Positions 36,533-43,164 of a stretch of 43,164 nucleotides of DNA are shown in pieces. Within the stretch, counting starts at the first letter, position 1, and every line of letters begins with the position of its first letter. The translations under genes and the position numbers were made by a program. Under the pieces are notes generated by a model. It had not been told where the DNA came from. It did no database searches and was given only the letters and a program-made list of their open reading frames with translations. The stretch covers positions 1 to 43,164 of the forward strand of contig PLXC01000054.1 of assembly GCA_003151275.1 (NCBI GenBank). The letters run 5' to 3'. Source of the stretch: Candidatus Melainabacteria bacterium (lineage in GTDB: Bacteria; Cyanobacteriota; Vampirovibrionia; Obscuribacterales; Obscuribacteraceae).

Positions 36533-38095
36533 TTAGGGTCTTCGCTTTAGTTCAGCAGTTAACTGTAGAGCAGCGTCGGGATGACCTTCCTTGTTCAATT
36601 CATCGACGATGAGATCTTCGGACGATGGATAAGCCTCGGCTCTTGAGAGGGCGTCGACCACGTTTTTTGCAAAATAGGTGAACTCAGTTGGTGAACTCTC
36701 AGTTTTTTCATTCAGTTTTTCAAAGTATGGACGGAGCCATCGCTTATCAAGTTTAAGCGTGTCTTCGATACAAACGATCGCTCTTTTTTTGCAGTTAGCC
36801 GCAGCCGCTTTGTCTCCACAGATCGAATAATATTCGGCGCCCTCGCCATACAGCTGAAAACTAAGCGGGTCAGTTGGAACGGATTTGAAGATATCGTCGA
36901 CTACAAAAAACTTCTGGTTTGATTGCGTCGCTAGCACCATTCGGTAGACACAGAGAAGCTTCAGCCTTTGACTTACAACACCACCTTTCGGTTTTGCGTC
37001 TCCAATCTGCTTTATTATTTCATCCACGTCTATTTTAGAATTGCGCCTTACTGAAATACTTGTGCGACCGATCATGGCTGCCGCCCAAATCTCGCTATCT
37101 GTTCCGCAGCGCTTTTTGATTTCGTCGGCCCAAAATTTGTACATGACGGCTGACTTGTCTGTTTGACCTTCTCCGTATGCCATCTCTAAGGTCTGAACGC
37201 CTACGTGCTCTAGCTCTTTTTCGGGTAATCCACGAATCATCGCCTGATAAAGAGTGACGGCGTCTCCATACAATTTTGCATCAATGAAAACCGCAATCGT
37301 TCTAGCAATTTGATCCAACTCAGTGGAATTATGCGGCTTTGCGCATTCGCCGACGAGAATCGCAACAAGAGATTTTAGCTTGGTTGTATCGCCTGTCTTT
37401 TGACACATTAAGGCGAGAGACTGTAGGTCATGAAAATAACCGTCGGCGTCCGGATGAGTGATCAATTGCCCAAATTCAGACTTAGCATCGTTGAACTTGC
37501 CGATGTCTCTATCGTTAGCAGCCAAGTTTCTAAGAACAAGTTGGTTATCGGGCTGAAGCGAATTGGCCATTTTATATATTTTCTGCGAAAGCAATGGCCG
37601 CTTTGCGTCCAATAACCTAGAGGCGAATGAGTTCAATGCGCTAGTTAGATCGTCTTTGTTTTGCCACTGCGACAAAGTTCTGTTCTGAACAACAGGATCA
37701 TAAAAGACTTCAGCCAAATCACTTTTCTGAGAACGGCAGCTTTTTTCAACTCCCTCCAGTAATCGCCAGAGGAGTCGCTGCTGATCGCCCTGTTCCAGTT
37801 TCCAATATTTTTCGCAAAGTTCCTTCTTTATACGAATAAGTCTAGAATCTTGGTTGTGCTCCAAATAATATAGAGCAAGGTCCAACAATCGCTCAAAGGC
37901 GGCTCGACTGTTCTCGCCGTTTAGTTGTCGAGCCGTTCCAATGTCGAGCAATAATTGCTTTTCTTTGTCATCAGTGGAAGACTGCCGCAATGCATCTAGC
38001 GGTCGATCAGACAGGGCTACGGACAAGGCGTAGAATGCAGCTGCTACTGAAATTAGGGCAGCTAAACAGATTACCGAAAACCTAGTTCTGTTCAT
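36533..38095 (-). CDS. Membrane-anchored, TPR-like helical repeat protein
   Basis: A 520-residue protein with an N-terminal membrane anchor or signal peptide (about 7-28, VICLAALISVAAAFYALSVAL), then helix-pair repeats, for example LRNLAANDRDIGKFNDAKSEFGQL and DAVTLYQAMIRGLPEKEL. I find no catalytic motif. It may be a scaffold in the periplasm or on the inner membrane. AGGGTG lies 5 bases before the ATG. It follows xseB by 76 bases on the same strand, so it could be read from the xseA promoter, although the functions differ. Confidence 0.78.
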   Translation of the reverse strand: MNRTRFSVICLAALISVAAAFYALSVALSDRPLDALRQSSTDDKEKQLLLDIGTARQLNGENSRAAFERLLDLALYYLEHNQDSRLIRIKKELCEKYWKLEQGDQQRLLWRLLEGVEKSCRSQKSDLAEVFYDPVVQNRTLSQWQNKDDLTSALNSFASRLLDAKRPLLSQKIYKMANSLQPDNQLVLRNLAANDRDIGKFNDAKSEFGQLITHPDADGYFHDLQSLALMCQKTGDTTKLKSLVAILVGECAKPHNSTELDQIARTIAVFIDAKLYGDAVTLYQAMIRGLPEKELEHVGVQTLEMAYGEGQTDKSAVMYKFWADEIKKRCGTDSEIWAAAMIGRTSISVRRNSKIDVDEIIKQIGDAKPKGGVVSQRLKLLCVYRMVLATQSNQKFFVVDDIFKSVPTDPLSFQLYGEGAEYYSICGDKAAAANCKKRAIVCIEDTLKLDKRWLRPYFEKLNEKTESSPTEFTYFAKNVVDALSRAEAYPSSEDLIVDELNKEGHPDAALQLTAELKRRP

Positions 38096-38171
38096 AACTC
38101 ACCCTTTTGAAAGAGACAAATTATGACACTACGTGCTGTACATAAGTATCGGATTTCAAATCGGATATTGA

Positions 38172-38426
38172 TTATTGGCTTTTATCAGTAGATTCAAGCA
38201 AACGAGCTTCAAATGGTTCTGTCGTCAGACCGCTAGCAGTGCGCTTCAAAATTTCGATTTTTTGCTCGGCCCCTTTAAGGAAAGTCTCGCAGTCGAAACT
38301 AAGCTTCATGCCTCGATCAAAGAGTTCCAGTGCGCGTTCAAGTTTTACTTCGCCATCCAACTCAGAGACGACTTTTTCAAGCTCCGTGAGCGTGGCTTCA
38401 AAATCTAAAGAGAGAGACTGTGACAT
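38172..38426 (-). CDS. xseB: Exodeoxyribonuclease VII small subunit
   Basis: XseB, 84 residues, the helical small subunit that assembles with XseA to degrade single-stranded DNA into short oligonucleotides. The family motif is LDFEATLTELEKVVSELDG, then LERALELFDRGMKL and a second helix with CETFLKGAEQKIEIL. GGAGG lies before the second in-frame ATG (38426), so the start at 38447 is not used. It follows xseA, separated by a 120-base gap filled with a tandem repeat. Confidence 0.92.
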   Translation of the reverse strand: MSQSLSLDFEATLTELEKVVSELDGEVKLERALELFDRGMKLSFDCETFLKGAEQKIEILKRTASGLTTEPFEARLLESTDKSQ

Positions 38427-38463
38427 TTTTCCTCCATCGATTGGCATTCAAGCCAGTACATTT

Positions 38464-38546
38464 GTGGATCAATAACTTAGTGGATCAGTATCTTGTGGAT
38501 CATTAACCAGCGGATCAGTTACCAGTCAATCAGTAATCTAGTGAAT
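38464..38546. repeat. Degenerate 15-16 bp tandem repeat between xseA and xseB
   Basis: Five head-to-tail units plus a part unit: 38464-38479, 38480-38494, 38495-38509, 38510-38524, 38525-38540 and the start of a sixth. The shared form is about GTGGATCAGTAACCA. The first four units each hold one GATC. It fills nearly the whole gap between the xseA stop and the xseB ribosome site. Unequal recombination could change the unit number. Confidence 0.75.
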
Positions 38547-39773
38547 CTAAGGTTCTGGTTCGACTTCTTCGACCCGCAGCTTCAGCCTGCCTTGAAACAG
38601 AATTCCTTCCAAAATGTCGCCAGGTTTGACGTCTTCATACGTCCTCACAATTTGTCCATCCAGTTTTCGCAGAATTGAAAATCCTCTGGACAAAACATTT
38701 TTCGGGCCAAGGACGCTAAGCTTTTCATGATTTTGGCGCCACTTGTGCTCGGCAGAGTTGAGTGAGTGCGCCATTCTGTGCGTCATCCGGTCCCGATAGC
38801 TCAATACTTTCAGGTGATTTCGTTTCAGTCTTTCGTGATAACGAAGCAATCCATTAATTGGATCGACCCTGTGGAGAACATGTCGCGCCCGCGCGATTCG
38901 ATCTTCCATTCTATATACAAGTCTTTTCTCTAGTCCCTGCCAACGATCTAGAAGTTCAGCACTGCCCCGGGCAACCATCTCTGCAGCGGCAGTAGGAGTC
39001 GGTGCGCGCAGATCTGCGACCAAATCGCAGATTGTGATATCGGTTTCGTGACCAACGCCTGATATTACCGGAACAGAGCAAGTGCTCACAGCACGTGCCA
39101 CCAACTCAGTGTTGAACGACCACAAGTCTTCAATTGAGCCGCCGCCTCTGGCGACGAGAATGACGTCGACATCGGGAATGCGTTGCAATTCGCGAATGGC
39201 GTGCGCTATGTCTTCTGCACTACCTTCGCCCTGCACCTTAGCTGGTGCAATAACGACATTCACTAATTTGTTGCGCCGCGCAAGCGCACTTAGAATATCT
39301 CGTAAAGCAGCCCCAGCAGTGCTTGTGACAACACCGACGCAGCGCGGCAAAATCGGAATGGGACGTTTTCGCTCAGGATCTAACAAGCCTTCTTTCGAGA
39401 GCTTTTCTTTCAATTGTTCAAACGCAAGTTGCCACTCGCCGATGCCTACAGGTTCAATTGAGGATGCGACTAACTGGTAAGCACCACGCGGTGGATATAC
39501 ATTCAGCTTGCCGCGCAGAACAACTTGCATGCCGTCTTCGAGCTTGAACCGAAGCCCCGTATTGAATGTCTTGAAGCAAACGCACGGCAAAGTTGCGTCT
39601 TTATCTTTCAGCGAGAAGTACCAGTGTCCAGAGTTGTAGAGCTTTGCGTTGCTAACCTCTCCGACAACGAGGACGTTTTCGAAGACTTCTTCTAATACCT
39701 CTCTTATCTGCGCCGTCAACTGCGACACAGTAAGAACTGGATGAAGTGGGCTTGTACTCTTAGGACTGTACAC
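38547..39773 (-). CDS. xseA: Exodeoxyribonuclease VII large subunit
   Basis: XseA, 408 residues from the preferred start. An N-terminal OB fold for single-stranded DNA (LTVSQLTAQIREVLEEVF, GHWYFSLKD) leads to the catalytic region (VGVVTSTAGAALRDI, ARGGGSIEDLWSFN, ISGVGHETDITICDLVADLRAPTPTAAAE), then a long helical arm and a C-terminal segment with LSRGFSILRK. GTG 39773 has AAGGA 6 bases upstream, and the family N-terminus follows at once; the longer GTG 39830 form adds an unlike His/Pro/Ser-rich stretch. It heads the xseA-xseB order. Confidence 0.93.
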   Translation of the reverse strand: MYSPKSTSPLHPVLTVSQLTAQIREVLEEVFENVLVVGEVSNAKLYNSGHWYFSLKDKDATLPCVCFKTFNTGLRFKLEDGMQVVLRGKLNVYPPRGAYQLVASSIEPVGIGEWQLAFEQLKEKLSKEGLLDPERKRPIPILPRCVGVVTSTAGAALRDILSALARRNKLVNVVIAPAKVQGEGSAEDIAHAIRELQRIPDVDVILVARGGGSIEDLWSFNTELVARAVSTCSVPVISGVGHETDITICDLVADLRAPTPTAAAEMVARGSAELLDRWQGLEKRLVYRMEDRIARARHVLHRVDPINGLLRYHERLKRNHLKVLSYRDRMTHRMAHSLNSAEHKWRQNHEKLSVLGPKNVLSRGFSILRKLDGQIVRTYEDVKPGDILEGILFQGRLKLRVEEVEPEP

Positions 39774-40027
39774 AACGGTTCCTTTGAATGTTGACCAACT
39801 GGGGTGGCTACTGGGTGGGTGCGAGTGCACGAATCAATTATCGCGCATCATGATCCGAATTCCATTACTCACCAGATTAGGCGTTTTCCAGTTTAGATTG
39901 CGAGCAACATATACATATACGTTGGCCTGACGAAAAAGTTCAAATTCCCAAACCTCACTTTTTCATCCTCATTTGCCTATCTATAAATAGTCCATCGCGC
40001 ACGTTTAATCTAGCGGCTGATAAACCA

Positions 40028-40124
40028 GATCAGCACTCGATCGCTATCGCAGACGGATCGATCATCTATGTTGATCTGATCCGGATCAGTCGAATTTTGG
40101 ATCGATCTTGATATGTCCAAGATC
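40028..40124. other. Dense GATC cluster with a 14-bp palindrome, in the xseA to Cas4-like gap
   Basis: The roughly 510-base gap from 39774 to 40285 contains ten GATC sites starting at 40028, 40039, 40056, 40060, 40073, 40078, 40084, 40100, 40104 and 40121; about 0.4 would be expected by chance in 97 bases. CTGATCCGGATCAG (40076-40089) is a perfect palindrome, and GGATCGATC occurs twice. No reading frame spans it. The rest of the gap (39774-40027) is A/T-rich with no clear signal. The cluster lies between genes on opposite strands, so it is upstream of both. Confidence 0.7.
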
Positions 40125-40211
40125 CAGCTGTCAAGCCGGTTTTGGCGTTTTTCGAGCGGGAACTATAAGAGTAGGAAGCGGTCTTTATTAACTGAGAACC
40201 ATCGATTTCAT

Positions 40212-40252
40212 TTGACTGACTAATCCCGTATGGCATATATTAGTATGACATA
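40212..40252 (+). promoter_or_regulatory. Strong promoter with two operator-like boxes before the Cas4-like gene
   Basis: TTGACT (40212-40217), an 18-base spacer and TATATT (40236-40241) form a good promoter, with its start some 40 bases before the ATG at 40286. Two near-palindromes, TATGGCATA (40229-40237) and TATGACATA (40244-40252), lie exactly 15 bases apart and overlap or abut the -10 box, which is a typical repressor layout. Confidence 0.65.
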
Positions 40253-40285
40253 CAAAAGTAAGGTACTTGCCGAAGGGGGTGCGTA

Positions 40286-41095
40286 ATGCACAGGACTCTG
40301 TTTACACCTGCCATGATTGAAACTTTCCGCTCATGCAAAAAAGCGTACGAACTAGCGTCGATCAAATTTACCAACGGCGGTGCACCCGTAAGAGCGAGTG
40401 TTATCTGCAAGAAGTTTATTTTGCGAGCTCTGGCTGAAATCAATCGGGGCAAGCTCGATACGGTCAATCAAGTGCAAAAATATATGGGGCAAAATTGGCC
40501 CGTTGAAAAACTTGAAGATCAAATTGGAGAAAAAGAGAAAGCGACCCGGGCATTTCTTTTCGCCTACAAGTCGCTAATCAAATATGTCGGCAAGCCTTAC
40601 AAGCCGCGCGATGCACAGGTAGTTGCAGTGGCGCTAAAAGTGAGAGCACGCATTGCCCATGTGCGTGTATATGTAGAAGACACTTTAGACATGGTTCTCT
40701 GGCACCCATCCGAAAAGCGCCTAGAGATAGTAGACTTCCAGCTTCAACCGTTGAAGCCATTCGATCCGGCATGGCCATCATCATCACTTCTAGTCAAATA
40801 TTATCTTGCAGAGAAATTGAAAACACGATGGCCTTTTGAAAAGTTGACGATGACCTCATATCGAGTCGGAACCCAAGATTTTCAACCAATCAGTATCAAT
40901 TTGGAAGAATCCATGTATAGACTGCATTGGTCGGAACTGGTTAAGACTTTGGATGAAATGAAAGAAGATAAGGCTGACTCCAAAACATGTGTGCTTCACG
41001 CAAAAGGCTCTTGCCAATATTGCAATAATCTTGTTTCAGAGCCAATCAACGAGAAACCAGGTGACGCAAACGCTTCCTTTCGGTTAAGTGCTTGA
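40286..41095 (+). CDS. Cas4/AddB-like PD-(D/E)XK family protein with degenerate active site
   Basis: A 269-residue protein. The N-terminal helix with C17 (IETFRSCKKAYELA) and the C-terminal C235-x7-C243-x2-C246 (TCVLHAKGSCQYC) match the split four-Cys iron-sulfur staple of Cas4, AddB and RecB-like nucleases. In the middle, TLDMVLW (D135) and EIVDFQLQP (D150) match the two core strands, but the catalytic Lys of the usual VDYK is Gln (Q152), and the later Q-x3-Y is KYY instead. So DNA cutting may be lost or altered. AAGGGGG lies 7 bases before the ATG. It is likely a DNA-binding or repair protein. Confidence 0.6.
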   Translation: MHRTLFTPAMIETFRSCKKAYELASIKFTNGGAPVRASVICKKFILRALAEINRGKLDTVNQVQKYMGQNWPVEKLEDQIGEKEKATRAFLFAYKSLIKYVGKPYKPRDAQVVAVALKVRARIAHVRVYVEDTLDMVLWHPSEKRLEIVDFQLQPLKPFDPAWPSSSLLVKYYLAEKLKTRWPFEKLTMTSYRVGTQDFQPISINLEESMYRLHWSELVKTLDEMKEDKADSKTCVLHAKGSCQYCNNLVSEPINEKPGDANASFRLSA

Positions 41096-41107
41096 GATCA
41101 AATAAAT

Positions 41108-41404
41108 TTGAGTGAAATATACGCGAGATATACGACTAGAGCACTGGATATGGTGCCTACAGACTCCGTCAGTCAAAGCAGCGCCTCGCGAGAATCGATA
41201 GAAGAAGGGAAGGATAAATTGATATCGTCAGAATTACTGCGCAAAGGAGCGGAACGTTTTGGATGGTCCGCATCAGTATGGCTGAGTAAACATTTGAATG
41301 GCAGGCAACCTGCGCTGATCACCAAGACGATCTCGCCTGCGCCCGGCTTGGTCAGGCGTTCAAATGCGCAGCAGGCGAGCAATCGCAGCAAGTGTCAGCT
41401 GTGA
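41108..41404 (+). CDS. Doubtful short reading frame, no family recognised
   Basis: An open frame of 98 codons from TTG 41108 (ATG 41147 gives 85) with no clear ribosome site. The middle (LLRKGAERFGWSASVWLSKHL) could be a helix pair, but the end is polar and uninformative. It lies 12 bases after the Cas4-like gene and may be a small downstream partner or not a gene. Apart from this frame and the terminator, the 450-base gap before hutI shows nothing else. Confidence 0.3.
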   Translation: MSEIYARYTTRALDMVPTDSVSQSSASRESIEEGKDKLISSELLRKGAERFGWSASVWLSKHLNGRQPALITKTISPAPGLVRRSNAQQASNRSKCQL

Positions 41405-41483
41405 TCTGGCTGCCTCTGGTTGATCCAGGGAAACTTGGCAGCCGATCCAGATAGTCCGTTTCAACATAAGCAGAACAATAGCG

Positions 41484-41513
41484 GCCTCGTCTTTTAGACG
41501 GGCCGTTTTTTCG
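41484..41513 (+). terminator. Rho-independent terminator upstream of hutI
   Basis: CGGCC and GTCT pair with AGAC and GGCCG, with a small internal bulge and a 3-base loop, followed by TTTTTT. It would end the transcript of the Cas4-like gene and insulate hutI, whose ribosome site is 25 bases further on. Confidence 0.75.
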
Positions 41514-41547
41514 CATACTATATATACAGTCGAACTTAGGAGCAGCT

Positions 41548-42885
41548 ATGTCTGAGAATTCAAGACCATTTTCCGCCAACGCTCGCGGTGAAGAGAGTAC
41601 TCAGGTCGCTCTAAAGACAGCCACTATGGTTATTCACTCGATCGGAGAGCTGGCACTGCCGCCATCGACAAAAAATGGTGCCATCCACGGAAAGGAAATG
41701 GCAAAAGTTTCTCGCTTGAAGAACGCAGCAGTGGCAATCGCTGGAGAAAAAGTCATTGCAGTTGGTGCTAGTGAGGTGATCTTAAAAGAACATGCTCAAG
41801 CCAAAGATATTCAGTTAGTCGACGCCAGTGGGCGGCTAGTTACTCCGGGTTTAGTCGATCCACATACCCACCTTATATTTGGTGGCAATCGCGCCAATGA
41901 ATTCATCATGCGTTGCCAGGGTAAAACATATACCGAAATCGCCGATGCGGGCGGCGGCATTGTGGCCAGCATGCGTGCCACCAGAAGTGCAAGCGCAGAA
42001 GAGCTGGCGAGCCTCGGCTTGCTGCGTCTCAAGCGCATGCTTCAGGCTGGAACCACAACCTGCGAAATCAAAACGGGATACGGCCTAGATGCACAATCTG
42101 AGCTCTCTATGCTAGAAGCAATTTATCAGCTGCAGAAAGCGCAACCAGTGGAACTGATCGCTACGTTCATGCCTGCACATGCGGTGCCTCCAGGTGCTGA
42201 CCGTGAGTCATATGTGCAACAGATCATTGACGATATGCTGCCGCAGGCTGCTAAGTTATCCAAACAGTACGGCACTGAAACTCCCATCGTTGACGTGTTT
42301 TGCGATAAGGGCTATTTCACGCTTGAAGATACGCGAAAGATATTTACTGCCGCTCAGGCACTCGGAATGCAAACGAAAGTTCATGCCGATGAATTCGTCA
42401 ACCTTGGTGCTACTGAATTGGCCGTCAATCACCAGAGCCTTAGTGCCGATCATTTATTGAATGTAAGCGATGATCAGATCGTTAAACTGGCCGCCGCCCA
42501 GACCGTGGCAGTGCTGCTGCCTGGCACCTCTTTCTACTTGAACCTGGATGAACACGCACCAGCTCGAAAAATGATCGATAGCGGCGTTGCTGTCGCTCTA
42601 GGATCAGATTTTAATCCAGGCTCATGCCATATTTTTTCTTTGCCTCTAATCTGGGCCCTGGCGTGTCTACATTTAAAAATGACTCCAGAGGAAGCCCTGA
42701 CCGCTCTCACCGTCAACGCAGCATACGCAATTGGTGCCGGTGATAAAGTTGGACAGATCGCTTCCGGGTATCAAGCGGATATAACCATATATGATGTCCA
42801 GTCGATCGAAGAAGTGCCCTACAATTTGGGCTGGAATCCAGTTAGCATGACGATCAAGAAAGGAAGCATCGTGCACCGTATTTGA
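41548..42885 (+). CDS. hutI: Imidazolonepropionase
   Basis: HutI hydrolyses 4-imidazolone-5-propanoate to N-formimidoyl-L-glutamate in histidine degradation. The 445-residue amidohydrolase has the metal pair H106/H108 in VDPHTHLIFGG, then RANEF, the catalytic-region residues H279 and E282 (KVHADEF) and the metal Asp D354 in GSDFNPGS. The first ~22 residues are an extension beyond the usual start. AGGAG lies 5 bases before the ATG, and a TATATA box lies just ahead. No hutH, hutU or hutG is beside it, so the pathway genes are not clustered here. Confidence 0.93.
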   Translation: MSENSRPFSANARGEESTQVALKTATMVIHSIGELALPPSTKNGAIHGKEMAKVSRLKNAAVAIAGEKVIAVGASEVILKEHAQAKDIQLVDASGRLVTPGLVDPHTHLIFGGNRANEFIMRCQGKTYTEIADAGGGIVASMRATRSASAEELASLGLLRLKRMLQAGTTTCEIKTGYGLDAQSELSMLEAIYQLQKAQPVELIATFMPAHAVPPGADRESYVQQIIDDMLPQAAKLSKQYGTETPIVDVFCDKGYFTLEDTRKIFTAAQALGMQTKVHADEFVNLGATELAVNHQSLSADHLLNVSDDQIVKLAAAQTVAVLLPGTSFYLNLDEHAPARKMIDSGVAVALGSDFNPGSCHIFSLPLIWALACLHLKMTPEEALTALTVNAAYAIGAGDKVGQIASGYQADITIYDVQSIEEVPYNLGWNPVSMTIKKGSIVHRI

Positions 42886-42926
42886 TCTGATAAAGAAAGT
42901 ATCTACAAGAATCTTTTTGTTTTCGC

Positions 42927-42954
42927 TTGCACTATTATCGGCTTTAGTTATAAT
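42927..42954 (+). promoter_or_regulatory. Strong sigma-70-type promoter with a long leader
   Basis: TTGCAC (42927-42932), a 16-base spacer and a perfect TATAAT (42949-42954). Transcription would start near 42961, leaving about 108 untranslated bases before the ATG at 43069. The leader holds a stem of CTGCAC (43011-43016) with GTGCAG (43025-43030), followed by the ribosome site GGAGG. Confidence 0.78.
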
Positions 42955-43068
42955 TCTAAGGACGCCACCACCGACGGCGGCGGTTCCTAGATATATATTG
43001 TAAGTTTTAACTGCACGACTGTCGGTGCAGATGTAATTTTGCTCCATCTACGCGGAGGATTTTGGTTA

Positions 43069-43164
43069 ATGGCTGAAGCTAAGCGCAAACCCTTAGAGAA
43101 TTCGGATTCAAATGTAGGTCTCGAGGGTTTTGATCAAATCTTCGATGGAGAAGGCGAGGTCACC
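43069..43164 (+). CDS. Start of an unidentified gene, cut by the window edge
   Basis: Only 32 codons are visible, beginning MAEAKRKPLENSD and rich in charged residues, with no recognisable domain. GGAGG lies 10 bases before the ATG, and a strong promoter lies upstream, so it is very likely a real, well-expressed gene. The charged start suggests a soluble cytoplasmic protein. Confidence 0.65.
   Translation, partial: MAEAKRKPLENSDSNVGLEGFDQIFDGEGEVT

Noticed and set aside
38464..38546. A CRISPR array
   Set aside because: The units are 15-16 bases, degenerate and directly abutting with no unique spacers, and no cas operon is present.
40028..40124. GATC cluster as a replication origin
   Set aside because: I see no DnaA boxes of the TTATCCACA type in 39774-40285, and no dnaA, dnaN or gidA gene nearby, so GATC density alone is not enough.
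42673..43047. 124-codon minus-strand frame at the end of hutI
   Set aside because: It overlaps the conserved C-terminus of hutI and the strong promoter at 42927, and has no recognisable content.

Overview
The window (43,164 bases, roughly half G+C) is bacterial chromosome. It holds no rRNA, tRNA, integrase or CRISPR array that I could recognise. Two diderm-style polysaccharide export systems, an AlgI-type acetylation pair, ribosomal protein L9, exonuclease VII and HutI point to a free-living, Gram-negative-type bacterium. Non-ATG starts (TTG/GTG) with good ribosome binding sites are common, and genes are often joined by ATGA or GTGA overlaps. Four copies of the octamer GCGATCGC (starting at 9690, 15015, 19325 and 31207) and the general gene style make a non-photosynthetic relative of Cyanobacteria (Vampirovibrionia/Melainabacteria type) my best guess. 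This is an inference of only moderate strength.

Region 1 (1-9068, nearly all minus strand) is a polysaccharide locus. It carries an ABC-2 permease and ATPase, a GT-B glycosyltransferase, a coiled-coil protein, Gmd and Fcl (GDP-mannose to GDP-L-fucose), a sugar-1-phosphate nucleotidyltransferase, a small protein resembling an IS3-type OrfA, and GT2 glycosyltransferases. Region 2 (9470-14114, plus strand) is a tightly coupled operon: a transketolase split into two genes, a GT2, a TIGR03032/DUF4915-like beta-propeller protein and a PAPS-type sulfotransferase. Together these two regions could build and export a sulfated, fucose-containing glycan.

Region 3 (14180-20647) is more mixed: a group II PLP decarboxylase, an SDR epimerase with a built-in zinc ribbon, an AAA_14/DUF4143 ATPase, a GNAT and an FAD oxidoreductase. 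A 116-bp degraded copy of the epimerase gene lies beyond the ATPase and GNAT, so these two genes sit between direct repeats. Region 4 (20891-26952) is a second polysaccharide locus with its own ABC-2 exporter and four GT2 enzymes. Region 5 (27071-30627) has a lipoprotein and an SGNH plus MBOAT pair for O-acylation of exported glycan.

Region 6 (30770-43164) is mostly housekeeping: a zinc-ribbon/zinc-ribbon/thioredoxin operon, SbcD (no SbcC in view), an RlmD-type methyltransferase, a GNAT, L9, a TPR-like protein, XseB and XseA, a Cas4/AddB-like protein with a degenerate nuclease site, and HutI. Two odd non-coding stretches flank xseA: a degenerate 15-16 bp tandem repeat before xseB, and ten GATC sites within 97 bp upstream of the Cas4-like gene. 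That gene also has a strong promoter overlapped by two TATGRCATA boxes. The GATC cluster, the operator-like boxes and the degenerate nuclease are the best candidates for an undescribed system here.
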